A DNA stretch of 64,000 nt from Trema orientale (GCA_002914845.1 JXTC01000156.1:417809-481808), one strand, 5' to 3'. Counted from the stretch's first letter, positions 20,909 through 32,106 are shown. The notes: a model not told the origin generated them from the letters alone. Translations and numbers: made by a program.

Positions 20909-21965
20909 GGAATATTATCACTAAAATACCTCATATTTAAAAAGTGAGAGAAAAAACCTTATGTTTTTAGAAATTTAAAATAAGTACATTTTATTTGAAG
21001 AAAATTATCATTAAAATACCCCATATTTTAATAAAAGTGTGGAAAAACCTTTTGTATTATTAAAAGGTCAAAATAAATATATTTTATTTGAATTGTCATA
21101 TCATTCGTTATCTTTGACCGGTCAAAAACTTCAAAACATTTAGTAAAATTAACTAGTAAAATTAACACTTTATCCTTTATTGTATTGTTTTAAGGCACAC
21201 ACTATAATTAAAAATTAAGAGAGAGAATAAATATTGTCTAAAATCTCTTTCTTTTTTAAAAAAAAAAAAGAAAACAAATAAACTCTTCCCTCCATAATTG
21301 TAGCACAAATCCAAAAAAGAAAAAAATTCCAAAATTTTTTGGAAATTTCAAAAGTGACAGGCAAAATAAAAAACATCTTTCCTCTATAGATGCAGCACAA
21401 ATCTAGAAAAGAAATAAAAATCTAATTTTTTTTTGGAAATTTCAAAAGTTACAAGAAAAAAAACTCTTCCCTCCATAATTGTAAACAAATCTAGACAAAA
21501 AAATCTAAAACTTTTGGAAATTTCAAAAGTGACAAGAAAAAAAAAAAAATTCTTCCCTCCATAGCTGCGAAACAAATCTAGAAATGAAAAAAAAAAAACT
21601 AAAATTTTCTGAAATTTTAAAGTGACCAAAATTTCTTTTCTGTCAAAGGTAGCAACTATGGAGGGAAAAGTTTTTTTTTTTTTAAAAAAGAAGTTTTAGG
21701 CCATATGTATTCTCTATCCCTTCATTTTCAATTGTAGTGTGTGCCTTCAAATAATATAATAAGGAGTAAAACGTTAATTTATTTCAAAGTATTTATTTCA
21801 AATTTTGAATAATACAAGGGTTTTTTGCATAATTTTTTCAAAACTAATGGTATTTTAGTAATAATTTTCCTAAATAGGATGTACTTATTTTGAATTTCCA
21901 AAAATATAAGGTTTCTTTTCACACTTTTTAAAAACATAGGGTATTTTAGTGATAGTTTCTTCTTA
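20909..21965. mobile_element. Foldback-type element with long inverted arms
   Basis: Two long arms are inverted copies. The left arm (about 20909-21235) includes TATCACTAAAATACC, AAAATAAGTACATT and AAGGCACACACTATAATT. The right arm (about 21705-21965) in reverse complement includes CTATCACTAAAATACC, AAAATAAGTACATC and AAGGCACACACTACAATT in the same order. The loop holds tandem repeats. No transposase is encoded. The long arms with a repetitive centre fit foldback or MULE-type non-autonomous elements. The exact ends and target duplication were not resolved. Confidence 0.7.
21275..21640. repeat. Four tandem units of about 85-95 bp inside the foldback element
   Basis: Each unit contains CTTCCCTCCATA (or CTTTCCTCTATA), then CAAATCTAGA-like sequence, then TTTTGGAAATTTCAAAAGTGAC or a close variant. 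Units begin near 21279, 21376, 21464 and 21552. The open frames on the minus strand here are products of the repeat and are not genes. Confidence 0.75.
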
Positions 21966-22799
21966 TTTTTACACAATTAAGTCTTCTGTTTTTTCATTAC
22001 ATAAAAAAATTTAAGAGAAGAACCCAAAAGAGAAAAAAAAAAATAAAAAGAAAACGTGTATGTAGTAAGAAAATAAAAAAAGATACTTTTAACTTTAAAA
22101 TTGAACCTGTTATTTTGCAGTCTTAAAAAAATAATTAAAAAACGTTACGCGTTTGGAGTGCCGTATTTTTCTACGATTTCTGGAAAGTATCAAAGTATTA
22201 AATTCTTTTCTTTCCCTTCCATATATAATCTTCTAAATTACTTACTCCTTTGTATACATTGTCGTTATTCTGCGGGCCCATTTATTTTATTTTATTCGTT
22301 AAAGAAAGATATTTTTCTGAAACTATGACCAACCTGTTCCTCACCGATGTCGTTTCTATGACTTGCCTTCCATTTGGATGTCAGTATAATCCATGGACCA
22401 TGAATTGATTACGCTGTGCAACTGGTCCCGGTGTGGAAGTAGAAGGCAATATGACGACAACCCTATTATTAAAAACTTAGAAAAGTCTCCATGCCAATAA
22501 ATTATATATATACACACATATATTTATATGGTTGCCGATACCTATGGCTATTTTTTTTAAGTCGTTGGATCATTATTTAATAACTATAATGATATGTATG
22601 AAAAGATATATATTATTAATGTTATTTTTTTTATTTTTTAAGTGATAAATTTTAATTGACCAAAAACGATACTTAAAAAAAAATACTAGAGAGGTACCCT
22701 GTTTATATATATACCTATATATATATATGACTAATATAGTCAAACATGACCATGAAATGGTCAGAAGAAACAACAACGAAGACAGTTAAATACTTTAAC
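21966..22799. other. AT-rich intergenic, no gene
   Basis: Simple AT-rich sequence with poly-A and TATA runs. GTCGTT motifs occur at about 22258 and 22349, and GTCGTTGGATCATT at 22561. Nothing else is supported. Confidence 0.5.
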
Positions 22800-22957
22800 C
22801 TTGTTATCATGTAAAAGTATATGAAGATTCCATTATATTGTTATCATTGACTTCCACATTGACTTAAAAGCAACGACAGTTCAAAAGTTGGTACGTTAAG
22901 CTTACTTTACCATTGAGCCATGTGCCCTTTACAGAAACAAAAATCGTCTATATATTG
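22800..22957 (+). promoter_or_regulatory. RLP4 promoter module with paired W-box cores and TATA
   Basis: TTATCATGTAAAAG, then GAAGATTCCATTATATTGTT, then TTGACT at 22847-22852 and 22859-22864, followed by TTAAAAGCAACGACAGTTCAA. This reproduces the RLP1 module including the 12-bp core spacing. TCTATATATTGAG at 22948-22960 matches the RLP2 TATA region. The ATG follows about 65 bp later. Confidence 0.55.
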
Positions 22958-23021
22958 AGATTTGTGATTTGATAAAAATAGGCCATGTCTATTACAAAAT
23001 AACCGAACAAATATAGTTCCA

Positions 23022-26000
23022 ATGTTTCGATTCATTATGTTTCAATATAGTATAATTCTTCTCTTCCTTATAGTAGGAGGATGTGTTTGTAACGGAGTGG
23101 CTGTTGATCATGATGATCAGGTAGTTGTAAGTTGCTTGGAGTCTGATCGAGAAGCTCTTCTCGACTTCAAAAATGGTCTTGAAGATCCTGATCGGAACCC
23201 GGGGCTTTCGTCGTGGAAAGGAAGCAACTGTTGTCGATGGTGGGGAATAAGTTGTGAAAACGGGACAGGAGCTGTTACTCATGTTGATCTCCACAACCCA
23301 CATCCTCAAACTTCTGAATATCTTGAATTTCAGGACTATACCATATTTCCTGATTATGCTGATGAAGGTTTCGACTTCTCCAACAGGTATGGATTCTGGA
23401 AACTTAGTGGGGAAATAAGGCCTTCGCTAACGAATCTCAAGTCCTTGGCATACTTGGACTTGAGCTTCAACTCCTTCAACGGCATCTCAATTCCTGACTT
23501 CTTTGGATCACTGCAGAAGTTGCAGTATCTAAACCTCTCAAATGCCGGGTTTAGTGGTTCAATTCCTCGGCATTTAGGAAATCTCTCCAGCTTGCGGTAT
23601 CTTGATCTTAGTTCTAACCATTTCAATTCAAAAATACCTGATTGGCTTGTCAATCTTACTAGCCTCACAACAATAGACATAAGCAGTAGCGGTTTGCAGG
23701 GAAGGATTCCTCTTGGTTTGTCTGACCTTCCAAATCTGCAGTTTTTACGTCTTGGCTCGAATATCCTTACAGCAAGTAGCTCTCAATTGCTTACAGGAAG
23801 ATGGGAAAAGATACAAATCCTTGATTTGGGCTTCAACAGAATACAGGGGAAACTTCCTGCTTCTATTGGAAACATGACATCTCTCGTTTACTTGGATCTT
23901 CTTGGCAATGATGTTCAGGGTGGGATTCCAAGCTCAATTGGTAAACTCTGCAACCTGAAGTTTTTTCGTATATCTGATAGTAACTTAACTGGAACTTTAC
24001 CTGAATCCCTTGAAGAGTCAAAAAATTGTGTTTCTAAGAGTCCACTGTCTAGTCTGCGGTTCTTGGATTTGTCTAACAACCGACTGAGTGGTAGTTTACC
24101 TGAATGGTTGGGCCAACTGCAAAATCTCTTTAAACTTAAACTGTCTGATAACTTGTTATATGGTCCAATTCCTGATTCTCTATACTTGTTGCAGAAGCTT
24201 AGAGAGTTAGACCTGGGAGGGAATAGGCTAAATGGGACTTTGCCAAAAGGTTTAGGACAACTTTCTGAATTGTCTTATCTTGACGTAAATTCCAACTATT
24301 TAACCGGTGTAGTCACTCAAACACATTTTCTAAAGCATACTAAGTTGGGATACTTGGATATTTCTTCCAACTCTCTCACTCTGGATATCGCTTCAAATTG
24401 GGTCCCCCCATTCCAAATTTTGGTGCTTGACATGAGTTCATGCTATTTTGGTTCTTCATTTCCTACTTGGCTTAAATCACAAAAGAAGACCAGAATTCTA
24501 GCTCTATCAAATTCTAGCATTTCTGGCTCCATACCCGATTGGTTTTGGGAGAACTCCCCAAGTCTCGGATACTTAAATTTTTCCTTTAATCAGTTAGAAG
24601 GTAAGCTACCAAGTTCATTCAACCTATCTGACACTTATGCAATTGTTGATTTTAGCTATAACCTCTTCGAAGGGTCCATACCTCTTCCAGTTGGTGATAT
24701 CAATTCACTCGATCTATCCAACAACAAATTTTCAGGTTCTATTCCAGAAAACATTAGTGATTCTTTTCCAAACTTGTCATTCCTTTCTCTTGCTAGGAAC
24801 CAGATGGAAGGAGAAATTCCAACTTCTATTGGCAAACTGCCATCTCTTTTGGTCATTGATCTTTCGAGTAATAACTTGACAGGAACTATTCCTGCAAGCA
24901 TTGGGAATTGTTCCGACCTTAAGGCACTTGACCTTAGTAAAAACGGTTTGTCTGGGAACATTCCTAGAACGTTGGGCCAACTAAGTAATCTTCAAACATT
25001 GCATCTGAGTGAAAACCAGCTTTCCGGATCAATCCCCTCTTCGTTTCGGAATTTGTCTAGATTGGAAACACTAGATCTTAAGAGCAACAGGTTAATCGGA
25101 AGAATCCCACATTGGATTGGGGAAGGTTTTGAGCATCTAAGGATTCTTGGCTTGAGGTCAAATGGATTTTTTGGAGAACTTACATCCAACACTCTATCAA
25201 ATTTAAGTTCATTACAAGTTTTAGATCTGGCGAAAAATCATTTGAATGGCGCTATTCCTGCTAGTTTTGGAGATTTCAAAGGTATGAACCAAGTCCAAAA
25301 CAGAGTCCAGTATCTGTTATATGGGAAATTTGATGATGGCATGTATTACGAAGAGAACATGGTGGTGAACATGAAAGGCCAGTCTCTACCATACACCAAG
25401 ACCCTTTCTCTTGTAATAAGCCTGGACCTCTCAGGAAACAATCTAACTGGAGAGTTACCTGCAGAGCTAACCAAGTTGCTTGGTTTGGTGGTCCTCAACT
25501 TGTCCGGAAACCATATCAGCGGTCGCATTCCTGTCGACATTTCAAAGTTGGGACAGTTGTTGTCACTTGATCTCTCCAGTAATAAGCTTTTTGGCCCAAT
25601 TCCAGAAAGCTTATCCACACTTTCATTCTTGCAATATCTCAACTTGTCAAACAATCGCTTCTCCGGAATGATTCCTTATACAGGTCACATGACAACTTTT
25701 GAAGCTTCATCTTTTGCTGGAAACCCAAGACTTTGTGGCCATCCTCTAATTGTAACATGTCAAGGTGATGGTCATGATGAGGATGATGGTTCAAACAAGG
25801 TGTTGGTTTCTGACTCCAAGGACAACCTCATTGATAAGTGGTTTTATTTGAGTGTTGGATTGGGATTTGCAGCTGGACTTCTTGTTCCTTTCCTCTTAAT
25901 GGCGGTACGAAAAACTTGGAGCGAGGGCTACTTTGGTTTGGTGGACAAAGTTGCAGAAACAACGTCGTTATTGAGACACAAGAGAGCAAAACACATGAGG

Positions 26001-26027
26001 TCTAGTGGACATCGCCATAGAAGTTAA
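23022..26027 (+). CDS. RLP4: LRR receptor-like protein (EIX2/Cf type), intact
   Basis: A 1001-residue, intronless receptor-like protein. Signal peptide about 1-24 (MFRFIMFQYSIILLFLIVGG); LRRNT cap from Cys38 (CLESDREALLDF...NCCRWWGI); a long variable loop (about 95-120) before the first repeats; roughly 28 plant extracellular LRRs with the LxGxIP signature; island segment NMVVNMKGQSLPY; C-terminal cap (RLCGHPLIVTC); acidic stretch; membrane helix about 940-962 with GFAAG (GxxxG); and a 39-residue basic tail ending SSGHRHRS. There is no kinase, so signalling would need SOBIR1/BAK1-like partners. With RLP2 it is one of two uninterrupted copies. CCR-A follows 1.4 kb downstream in the same direction. 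The ligand is unknown. Confidence 0.95.
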   Translation: MFRFIMFQYSIILLFLIVGGCVCNGVAVDHDDQVVVSCLESDREALLDFKNGLEDPDRNPGLSSWKGSNCCRWWGISCENGTGAVTHVDLHNPHPQTSEYLEFQDYTIFPDYADEGFDFSNRYGFWKLSGEIRPSLTNLKSLAYLDLSFNSFNGISIPDFFGSLQKLQYLNLSNAGFSGSIPRHLGNLSSLRYLDLSSNHFNSKIPDWLVNLTSLTTIDISSSGLQGRIPLGLSDLPNLQFLRLGSNILTASSSQLLTGRWEKIQILDLGFNRIQGKLPASIGNMTSLVYLDLLGNDVQGGIPSSIGKLCNLKFFRISDSNLTGTLPESLEESKNCVSKSPLSSLRFLDLSNNRLSGSLPEWLGQLQNLFKLKLSDNLLYGPIPDSLYLLQKLRELDLGGNRLNGTLPKGLGQLSELSYLDVNSNYLTGVVTQTHFLKHTKLGYLDISSNSLTLDIASNWVPPFQILVLDMSSCYFGSSFPTWLKSQKKTRILALSNSSISGSIPDWFWENSPSLGYLNFSFNQLEGKLPSSFNLSDTYAIVDFSYNLFEGSIPLPVGDINSLDLSNNKFSGSIPENISDSFPNLSFLSLARNQMEGEIPTSIGKLPSLLVIDLSSNNLTGTIPASIGNCSDLKALDLSKNGLSGNIPRTLGQLSNLQTLHLSENQLSGSIPSSFRNLSRLETLDLKSNRLIGRIPHWIGEGFEHLRILGLRSNGFFGELTSNTLSNLSSLQVLDLAKNHLNGAIPASFGDFKGMNQVQNRVQYLLYGKFDDGMYYEENMVVNMKGQSLPYTKTLSLVISLDLSGNNLTGELPAELTKLLGLVVLNLSGNHISGRIPVDISKLGQLLSLDLSSNKLFGPIPESLSTLSFLQYLNLSNNRFSGMIPYTGHMTTFEASSFAGNPRLCGHPLIVTCQGDGHDEDDGSNKVLVSDSKDNLIDKWFYLSVGLGFAAGLLVPFLLMAVRKTWSEGYFGLVDKVAETTSLLRHKRAKHMRSSGHRHRS

Positions 26028-26199
26028 TGTTCTGTTTTTCCTGTATGTAATTTTATTATTTCAAGTTCCAGCCCTTGTATTTCTGACTGAATAATGCTCC
26101 TTAATTTCATCCACTGACTCTACTACTTGCAGAACTAAATTTCAGTTCTTTATCGACAAAATAATATCGAAAGCAATGCCTTTATTTTCCTTTACAGAC

Positions 26200-26425
26200 A
26201 AAGAGGTGTATGAGCAAAGCAGGGAAGTCCCATAATGTATTATATCCAATAACAATCAATAAGCTTTATCAAGTGAAAGCAAGTGTTTGGTTTTCCCTGG
26301 ATCATCTGTGCCATAGGTAGATTTTTCTGAACAAGAATTCAACTAAAAAAAAAAAGAAAAATCAATATTTGATACACCTGAACTTCAAAAATAAGAACAA
26401 CACATACATGTATACCATCAAATCC
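26200..26425 (-). pseudogene. CCR-like crumbs: exon 1 start, then inverted intron 1/exon 2 piece
   Basis: At 26204-26232, GAGGTGTATGAGCAAAGCAG resembles the CCR start (ATGAGCRRAGCAGGGAAG) on the + strand. From about 26264 to 26424 the sequence is the reverse complement of 31656-31812, which includes GGCACAGATGATCCAG, GAAAACCAAACACTT and TTTCACTTGATAAAGC, a mutated CCR exon 2 start. Thus about 160 bp is flipped relative to its paralogue. It is non-functional. Confidence 0.65.
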
Positions 26426-26640
26426 TCTTATATGCAGCCTAGCTCTGAGTATGATCTCTTAATCATCATTTGGGACAGGCAACTAAACTGGTTTAAATAA
26501 AATCTGAAAAGTCAATCTTTTGGTGATCCTCCACTGTGGAAGTCTAATACTCTGGATCAGTAAGCAGATGATCAGTATAAGTGCAATAACAGAAGTCAAA
26601 CTAAGATTACCACTATTACTTTGGACCAATAAGCAGATGA

Positions 26641-26800
26641 TCAATGATGTCCAAAGGTGGGGTGGATAGCCCCATTGATAAATGTTGCAATCTTAACTTT
26701 TTCATGTAAAGTGTAATAAGCAATAACTTGACAACTTTACCTGAATTCCTTGATGAGGCACCCTTTATAAGTTGTAATCTGGATTTTGGTCAGCAAGGGA
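26641..26800 (+). pseudogene. RLP LRR fragment (copy 1 of 3)
   Basis: AATGATGTCCAAAGGTGGGG, ATTGATAAATGTTGCAATC and ACTTTACCTGAATTCCTTGA match one LRR-plus-linker piece of the RLP coding sequence (NDVQGGIPSSIGKLCNL ... TLPESLEE). A stop and indels are present. The same fragment recurs at 32107 and 33371, embedded in repeated intergenic DNA. Confidence 0.65.
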
Positions 26801-26939
26801 AAGAGGAGTTTTCTTTCCTTTCCTTTTTTTTTTTTTTTTTTTGGTTGAAGTTTCATAGAATTCTCATTCATTTTTCCTTTTCCTCTATCTTTGTTGTGAT
26901 ATTCTTCTTCATTAATTAAAATGACATTACCAATTACCA

Positions 26940-27260
26940 TCATATATACACCGCATGTCGTTTTATTTCACCTCTTTTTTCTTTTTTCCTTTTTTTTTTA
27001 AAGATCTTGTGACGTGAGCAATGGGACTCTCATACAGAAAGTCGGTTTTTTGATGATCCCGGATTTACGATGTGTCGTTTAACATGTTATCTACGACACG
27101 TTCATTTGGAATGCCAGTGTCGTTGGACCCAGGTTCCACCCAGTGTCGTCAAGCACGATGCTTTGCGCGCGAATTGTCAAACTTGGAGATGTCGTTTTCA
27201 CCTTTGACTTGACTCCAAAAGCATTGATGATTCAAAGGTCAGTTAGCAACTTTTTTATCT
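26940..27260 (+). promoter_or_regulatory. CCR-A upstream block with TGTCGTTT motifs and W-box pair
   Basis: It contains GCATGTCGTTTTATTT, GATGTGTCGTTTAAC, ACGACACGTTCATTTGGAAT, GTGTCGTTGGACCCAGGTTCC and GATGTCGTTTTCACC, then overlapping TTGACT cores at 27204-27214. The same order is found before RLP1 (420-620) and RLP5 (32395-32900). A promoter role is inferred from its place directly before CCR-A. Confidence 0.45.
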
Positions 27261-27291
27261 AGTTATTCATTTTTGCGGTGCTATTAGTTTC

Positions 27292-27321
<30 letters not shown>
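27292..27321. repeat. (TAA)n microsatellite in the CCR-A 5' region
   Basis: About nine uninterrupted TAA/AAT units about 90 bp before the CCR-A ATG. A likely length polymorphism. Confidence 0.85.
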
Positions 27322-27323
<2 letters not shown>

Positions 27324-27405
27324 TCTTATGTTATTTACTCATTTCCTATTTCATTCAGCCAAATACCAAGTTTACTAAGCTGCAATAATACGAAGGTCGA
27401 AGAAT

Positions 27406-30053
27406 ATGAGCGAAGCAGGGAAGGGAATGGTGGTATGCGTCACAGGGGCTTCAGGCTACATAGCTTCATGGCTGGTCAAGCTCTTGTTACAACGTGGATA
27501 CACTGTTAAAGCCTCTGTTCGTGACCTCAGTTTGTACTCTTTACTCTTTCATCTTCATTAATTATTACCAAAAATCACTTTTGGATTCTGAGTTTTGGTT
27601 TTTGTTCGTTTATTGCAGAAAAACATCATATAATTCTTAGAATCTATATCCTATAAACAAGTCTTCAAATACATGTACTGACAATTTAGTTCTTGGGTTG
27701 ATCAAAACAGGTAGATATACCTGATTTTTTTTTCCAGATTACAAAAAACAAATGGGATGTTACATGTTTTCACTTGTTGGTTTTTTTGTTTTTTGGGAAA
27801 CGGTACAATAAGTGTTGGTGTAAGATAAAAACCTGAAAATTTTGACTGACTGATAAAATTTCAAGGACTTAGACACCCCTTATACATGCAGGTTTATCCC
27901 ATGTGAGTGGTCGTTTGAAAATCCTGGTTGTGTTAATGTAATGGCTCAGGTGATCCTAAGAAAACAGAACACTTGCTCTCACTTGATGGGGCTAAGGAAA
28001 GACTTCATTTGTTCGAAGCAACTTTGTTGGAAGAAGGGTGTTTTGATCCAGTAGTTGATGGATGCGACGGTGTTTTCCATACGGCATCCCCTGTAACCTT
28101 TACAGGGAATGACCCTCAGGTTAGTCCCTCATCTGTCCAAGATTGGATAATATGTTTCATTCTATGTATCCAACATATATGGAAAAAAATTAAGACAAAA
28201 ACAAAATGGCAGGGTCTATTCTAGACTGTGATTTCATGATGGGTGATCGTTTTGTTCAAATGAAAACTAAGATGCTTTCTTCACCTTATATCTCAGGCAG
28301 AACTGTTTGAACCAGCAGTTAAGGGAACGCTTAACGTTCTCAGATCATGCGTTAAAGTCCCTTCTCTTAAGAGGGTGGTTCTAACATCTTCCACAGCTTC
28401 ATGTTTGTACACTGGGAAATCGCTTACACCAGATGTTGTAGTCGATGAGACATGGTTCTCGGATCCAGCTTTCTGTGAGAAGTCGGAGGTGTGTGGATTT
28501 GTTGCGTACTTCGTACTTACTGACTCTTTCCAAGTTTTCCTTTGATTTGGTTTTATAGAATATGTTACATTAAGTTTTCAAGACCCCTGCTTATGAGAAA
28601 TTTATTAGCTATGATTTTCTGTAGCCAAAGAGAAATTGCCTCTACACATTTGATCCAACATTTGACTATAATGAATGATCATAAAAGCCTCGAACTCTTT
28701 TCATTCTTTTGGATTAGGAAATCGGAAGCTTTTTATACCTATGAAACTGAAAGTCAGTGAAGAAATAATCAAACTGATTATTTGATTCTTTTTTAGATGT
28801 ACAGTGTGCTATAGGCTATAACATAAGTACTTGTAGTATATGACACATTTATTTAGTGAAATTGTTAGACCTGCTTAGGAATTATTTAGTGTGCTTAGAA
28901 ATTGTTAGACCTGCTTAGTTTATGATAAGGACTCGGATTGGAATTCCTTTCCAAGAGAAGAATAACTTGGATGACCTAATTTCTTGCTACAGCTTTGGTA
29001 TATGCTTTCAAAAACCTTAGCTGAAGAGGGTGCTTGGAAATTTGCCAAAGAAAATGGGATTGACTTGGTTGCTCTGAACCCAGCGTTTGTGATTGGTCCT
29101 TTGTTACAGCCGACCCTTCATTTCACTGTGGGAACTATTCTGAATCACATAAATGGTACATTTCATCAGCTTATCCCTTTTCATACATATTAATTGAGAC
29201 AGGTTTTGATATTAAGAACCGACTTAATGTATGAAGTTAGTTTTCTGAAATATAATTCCAACATTTGAAAAGGTCCACAAATAGAGTCAGTTGAATTTCC
29301 TTCCCTTCCTACCACTGAGTATCATTACTTCCACCTGGATTTCTCCATTGTCTACCCAATAATATCAAAATTAGAAAAGGCTTTACAGAGACTCCATCTT
29401 TTCTAGCTAGTGTGAATTTTTTTTTTTTTTTTTAATGATGTCTTGAATGACCCCGATGAAGGCTGAAATTAGTGAGCATAGTGCTCAGGAATGTATACAT
29501 AATACAAAACTATACCAAATTATTTTTAAACTACTTGTACAAGCTAACATAGCTTTCTTGTGTTGCAGAAGTAAAATTTCCCAACAAAGTTTATAGATAC
29601 GTTGATGTTAGAGATGTTGCTTTGGCACATATTCAAGCATTTGAGGTCCCTTCAGCTAGTGGAAGATATTGTCTAGTTGGACATATTGTGCACCTTTCTG
29701 AGGCTTTGAACATTTTACGAAAACTCTATCCAACTTTGAGCATTCCTGAAGAGTAAGTTATAATTATATGACAACAAAAACATGATTTGGTTCAATTTAC
29801 GAATGAAATTGAAGCTCAAATCTGCATGATTTCATGATTTGATCTCAGGTCCTTTTTTCCTTTTCCTTTTCAATTACTTCTTTGATTTGTGTTTCTAATT
29901 GTCTGCAGATGCGAAGATGACAAACCTCTCGTGCAAGGCTACCAAATATCGAATGAGAAAGCGAAAAGTTTCGGAATTACCTTCACGCCTCTAGAAGTGA
30001 CTCTGAGGGACACAGTTGAAAGCTTTAAGGAAAAGGGTTTCCTCAAAATTTAA
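27406..30053 (+). CDS. CCR-A: CCR-like NADPH-dependent reductase, six exons, intact
   Basis: Exons 27406-27529, 27950-28119, 28297-28488, 28993-29155, 29569-29752 and 29909-30053 join in frame (978 nt, 325 residues), with GT-AG at every intron. The product is an atypical short-chain dehydrogenase of the CCR/DFR family. It has a Rossmann nucleotide motif near the N-terminus ([11 protein letters not shown]), a central Ser (VVLTSSTAS), and catalytic Tyr165 and Lys169 in [15 protein letters not shown]. It lacks the NWYCYGK signature of lignin CCRs and fits the phenylacetaldehyde-reductase/CCR-like branch, which reduces aldehydes or hydroxycinnamoyl derivatives in the cytosol. The exon 1/2 junction gives [13 protein letters not shown]. 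It follows RLP4. The substrate is not deducible. Close copies are CCR-B and CCR-C. Confidence 0.92.
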
Positions 30054-30198
30054 TGATGGAAGATGCTGTGATTAAAGTCATTACTATATAATTAAGATAA
30101 CACTATTGTTGTTTGTCTATGTGTATAGTTAAGCAATGTAGCAATTCTGATTAGTTAAAGTACTTTAGCGAGTTACCTAAGTCCTTATATTGTGTTCA

Positions 30199-30400
30199 GT
30201 TGTATCTAGGCTGCTTGGATTCGGATCGAAAAGCACTTGTTGATCGCAGAAATGGTCTTGAAGATCCTGAAAATTGGTTTCATCATGGAAACAGAGAAAC
30301 TGTAGTGAATGCTGAGGTGTAAGTTGTGAAAACAGAGCTCTTACTGTGATTGATGTCCAGAACGCACATCCTCAAGTACATGATTCTTCCAGAGGGATTC
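30199..30400 (+). pseudogene. RLP N-terminal cap relic after CCR-A
   Basis: GGCTGCTTGGATTCGGATCG, GTCTTGAAGATCCTGA, GAAACTGTAGTGAATGCTGA and GTAAGTTGTGAAAACAG align with the LRRNT-coding part of the RLPs (SCLESDREALLDF..GLEDP..NCC..W..ISCEN). It is frameshifted and ends after the CAYPHPQ-like segment. It is the start of a lost RLP that followed CCR-A. Confidence 0.7.
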
Positions 30401-30449
30401 TATTTGGTTGAAATGGTTCTAGATCTTATGCATTTTGACGATGCAACTC

Positions 30450-31000
30450 AAATTATCAGTCTAGTATGTAAACTTCATAACTAATGCTCTGAAATTTGTT
30501 TTCAAGCAACTACTTTTACTTGTGAATTATGACCAAGTGTTAATTTACAATATCTGCTATATAGGGTAGATTTAAAAAACTATATCTCATTGGCCTTTTC
30601 ATTAAACTTTCTCATTGGCCTTTTCATTAAACTTTCTCCTACAGACAGGCCAGCTCTAATGGATGACCTCTTCAATCATCCATTCTGATATAACCCTTTT
30701 ACAGTGCTAAACGTATTGACTTTAGCATAGTTGACTAAGCATGTTAAATAATGTGCATTGATCTAATTTCTACACTTATTGGTCTCATCGTACCTTGTAA
30801 AAGTTTTGGATTACATACCAAAAGCCAATCTAGTGATCCTCTACAGAGAAACATTCTAAGACTTTGGACCAATAAGCTGATGATCAATATTAACCATATA
30901 ACAAAAGTCACACTATAATTATTGTTACTTATTTTTGTCTTCTGAAAATACATTAGGAGCATGAACAAAAGCATGCGTATTAACTTTGAGAGTCAGAAGT
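30450..31000. repeat. Duplicated CCR 3' flank with a 25-bp tandem duplication
   Basis: This stretch resembles the flank of psi-CCR-0 (6900-7200). Inside it, TCTCATTGGCCTTTTCATTA and AACTT is repeated twice head to tail at 30585-30634. A further segment (CCAATCTAGTGATCCTC ... GGACCAATAAGCTGATGATC, 30824-30885) recurs at about 26510, 31972 and 33350. No gene. Confidence 0.55.
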
Positions 31001-31254
31001 AATGAGTCAATACTAGACAAACTGACTGCCACATTTATAGAGTCTTCAACCATAGTCGTATATTTATAAATATATGTCTAAAAATTAAAATTTTACTTGG
31101 AAAATAGAAAAAGAAAAGGCTAGAATATACATAAGAACAATTAGACATTCAACTTATGGCTATAGGAACGCATTCCTTGGCCCATAGTTAGCCAAAGGAA
31201 ATTAAACAACAATCAGCCTATTCACTCTCAATTTGGTTTTCCTAATCATATTTC

Positions 31255-31400
31255 TAAGTAAGAAAAACTTGGAGCGATGTCTAGTTTCGTTTGGTGGATA
31301 AGGTTGCAGAACAGTCGTCGTTGAGACACAAAAGAGCAAAGCACATGCGTTCTAGCGGACATCGCCCACTGAAGTTAATGTTCTGTTTTTCCTGTATGTA
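31255..31400 (+). pseudogene. RLP C-terminal relic
   Basis: GTAAGAAAAACTTGGAGCGA, GGTTTGGTGG-like sequence, GTCGTTGAGACACAAAAGAG and GGACATCGCC align with the last 40 codons and 3' end of RLP4 (ARKTWSEGYFGLVDK...RHKRAKHMRSSGHR). Indels destroy the frame. It is the other end of the lost RLP whose N-terminal relic lies at 30199, with the ectodomain deleted. Confidence 0.7.
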
Positions 31401-31524
31401 ATCTTATTCTTTCAAGCTCCAACAATGCTCCTTTCATCCCCTGTATCTACTACCTGGAGAACTAAATTTCAGTTCTTTATCAACAAAATTATATGGAAAC
31501 GACTGCCTTTATTTTCCTTCATAG

Positions 31525-31812
31525 ACAGTGAGGTGGGTGAGCAAAGGAGGGAAGTTCATGTGCAACTGTAGCTTCTTGTTACAGTATCATTGCTGGTCAA
31601 GCTCTTTTTATCATTGCTAGTCCCATAATGTATTATATCTAATAACAATCAAAGGTGGTATAGGTGTATGTGTTGTGCTTATTCTTGAAGTTCAGGTATA
31701 TCAAATGTTGTTTTTTGTCTTTTTGTAGTTGAATCTTTGTTCATAAATATCTGCCTCTGGCACAGATGATCCAGCGAAAACCAAACACTTTCTTTCACTT
31801 GATAAAGCTAAT
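31525..31812 (+). pseudogene. CCR-like exon 1 and exon 2 crumbs
   Basis: GGTGAGCAAAGGAGGGAAG at 31537 and ATTGCTGGTCAAGCTCTTTT near 31600 match exon 1 of the CCR genes. GGCACAGATGATCCAG and GAAAACCAAACACTTTCTTT at 31757-31795 match the exon 2 start. They stand in normal order after the RLP C-terminal relic, restating the RLP-then-CCR order. They are non-functional. Confidence 0.65.
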
Positions 31813-32106
31813 TAGGAATTAATTTGAAGCTTCTAAGTAGGAAAGAGTTCACCAAATAAATATTTGGCTTTTCAAACTCTCTCTTATATGCAAGCTAGCT
31901 CTGAGTATGATCACTTAATCATCACTTTGGACAGGCGACTTAAGTGGTTTAAATAACATTTGAAAAGCCAATCTTTTAGTGATCCTCCACTGTAGAAGAT
32001 TCTAATACTTTGGACCAATAAGAATAAGAAGATGATCAATATAAGCAATAACGAAAGTCAAACTAATAGTCTAATATGCTTACTTTGACCAATAAAGAGA
32101 TGTTAT

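Noticed and set aside
21215..21629. Minus-strand Phe-rich open frames at 21-21.6 kb.
   Set aside because: They are translations of the tandem repeat within the foldback element.
21275..21640. CRISPR-like spaced repeats.
   Set aside because: The units are imperfect and contiguous without unique spacers, and this is plant nuclear DNA.
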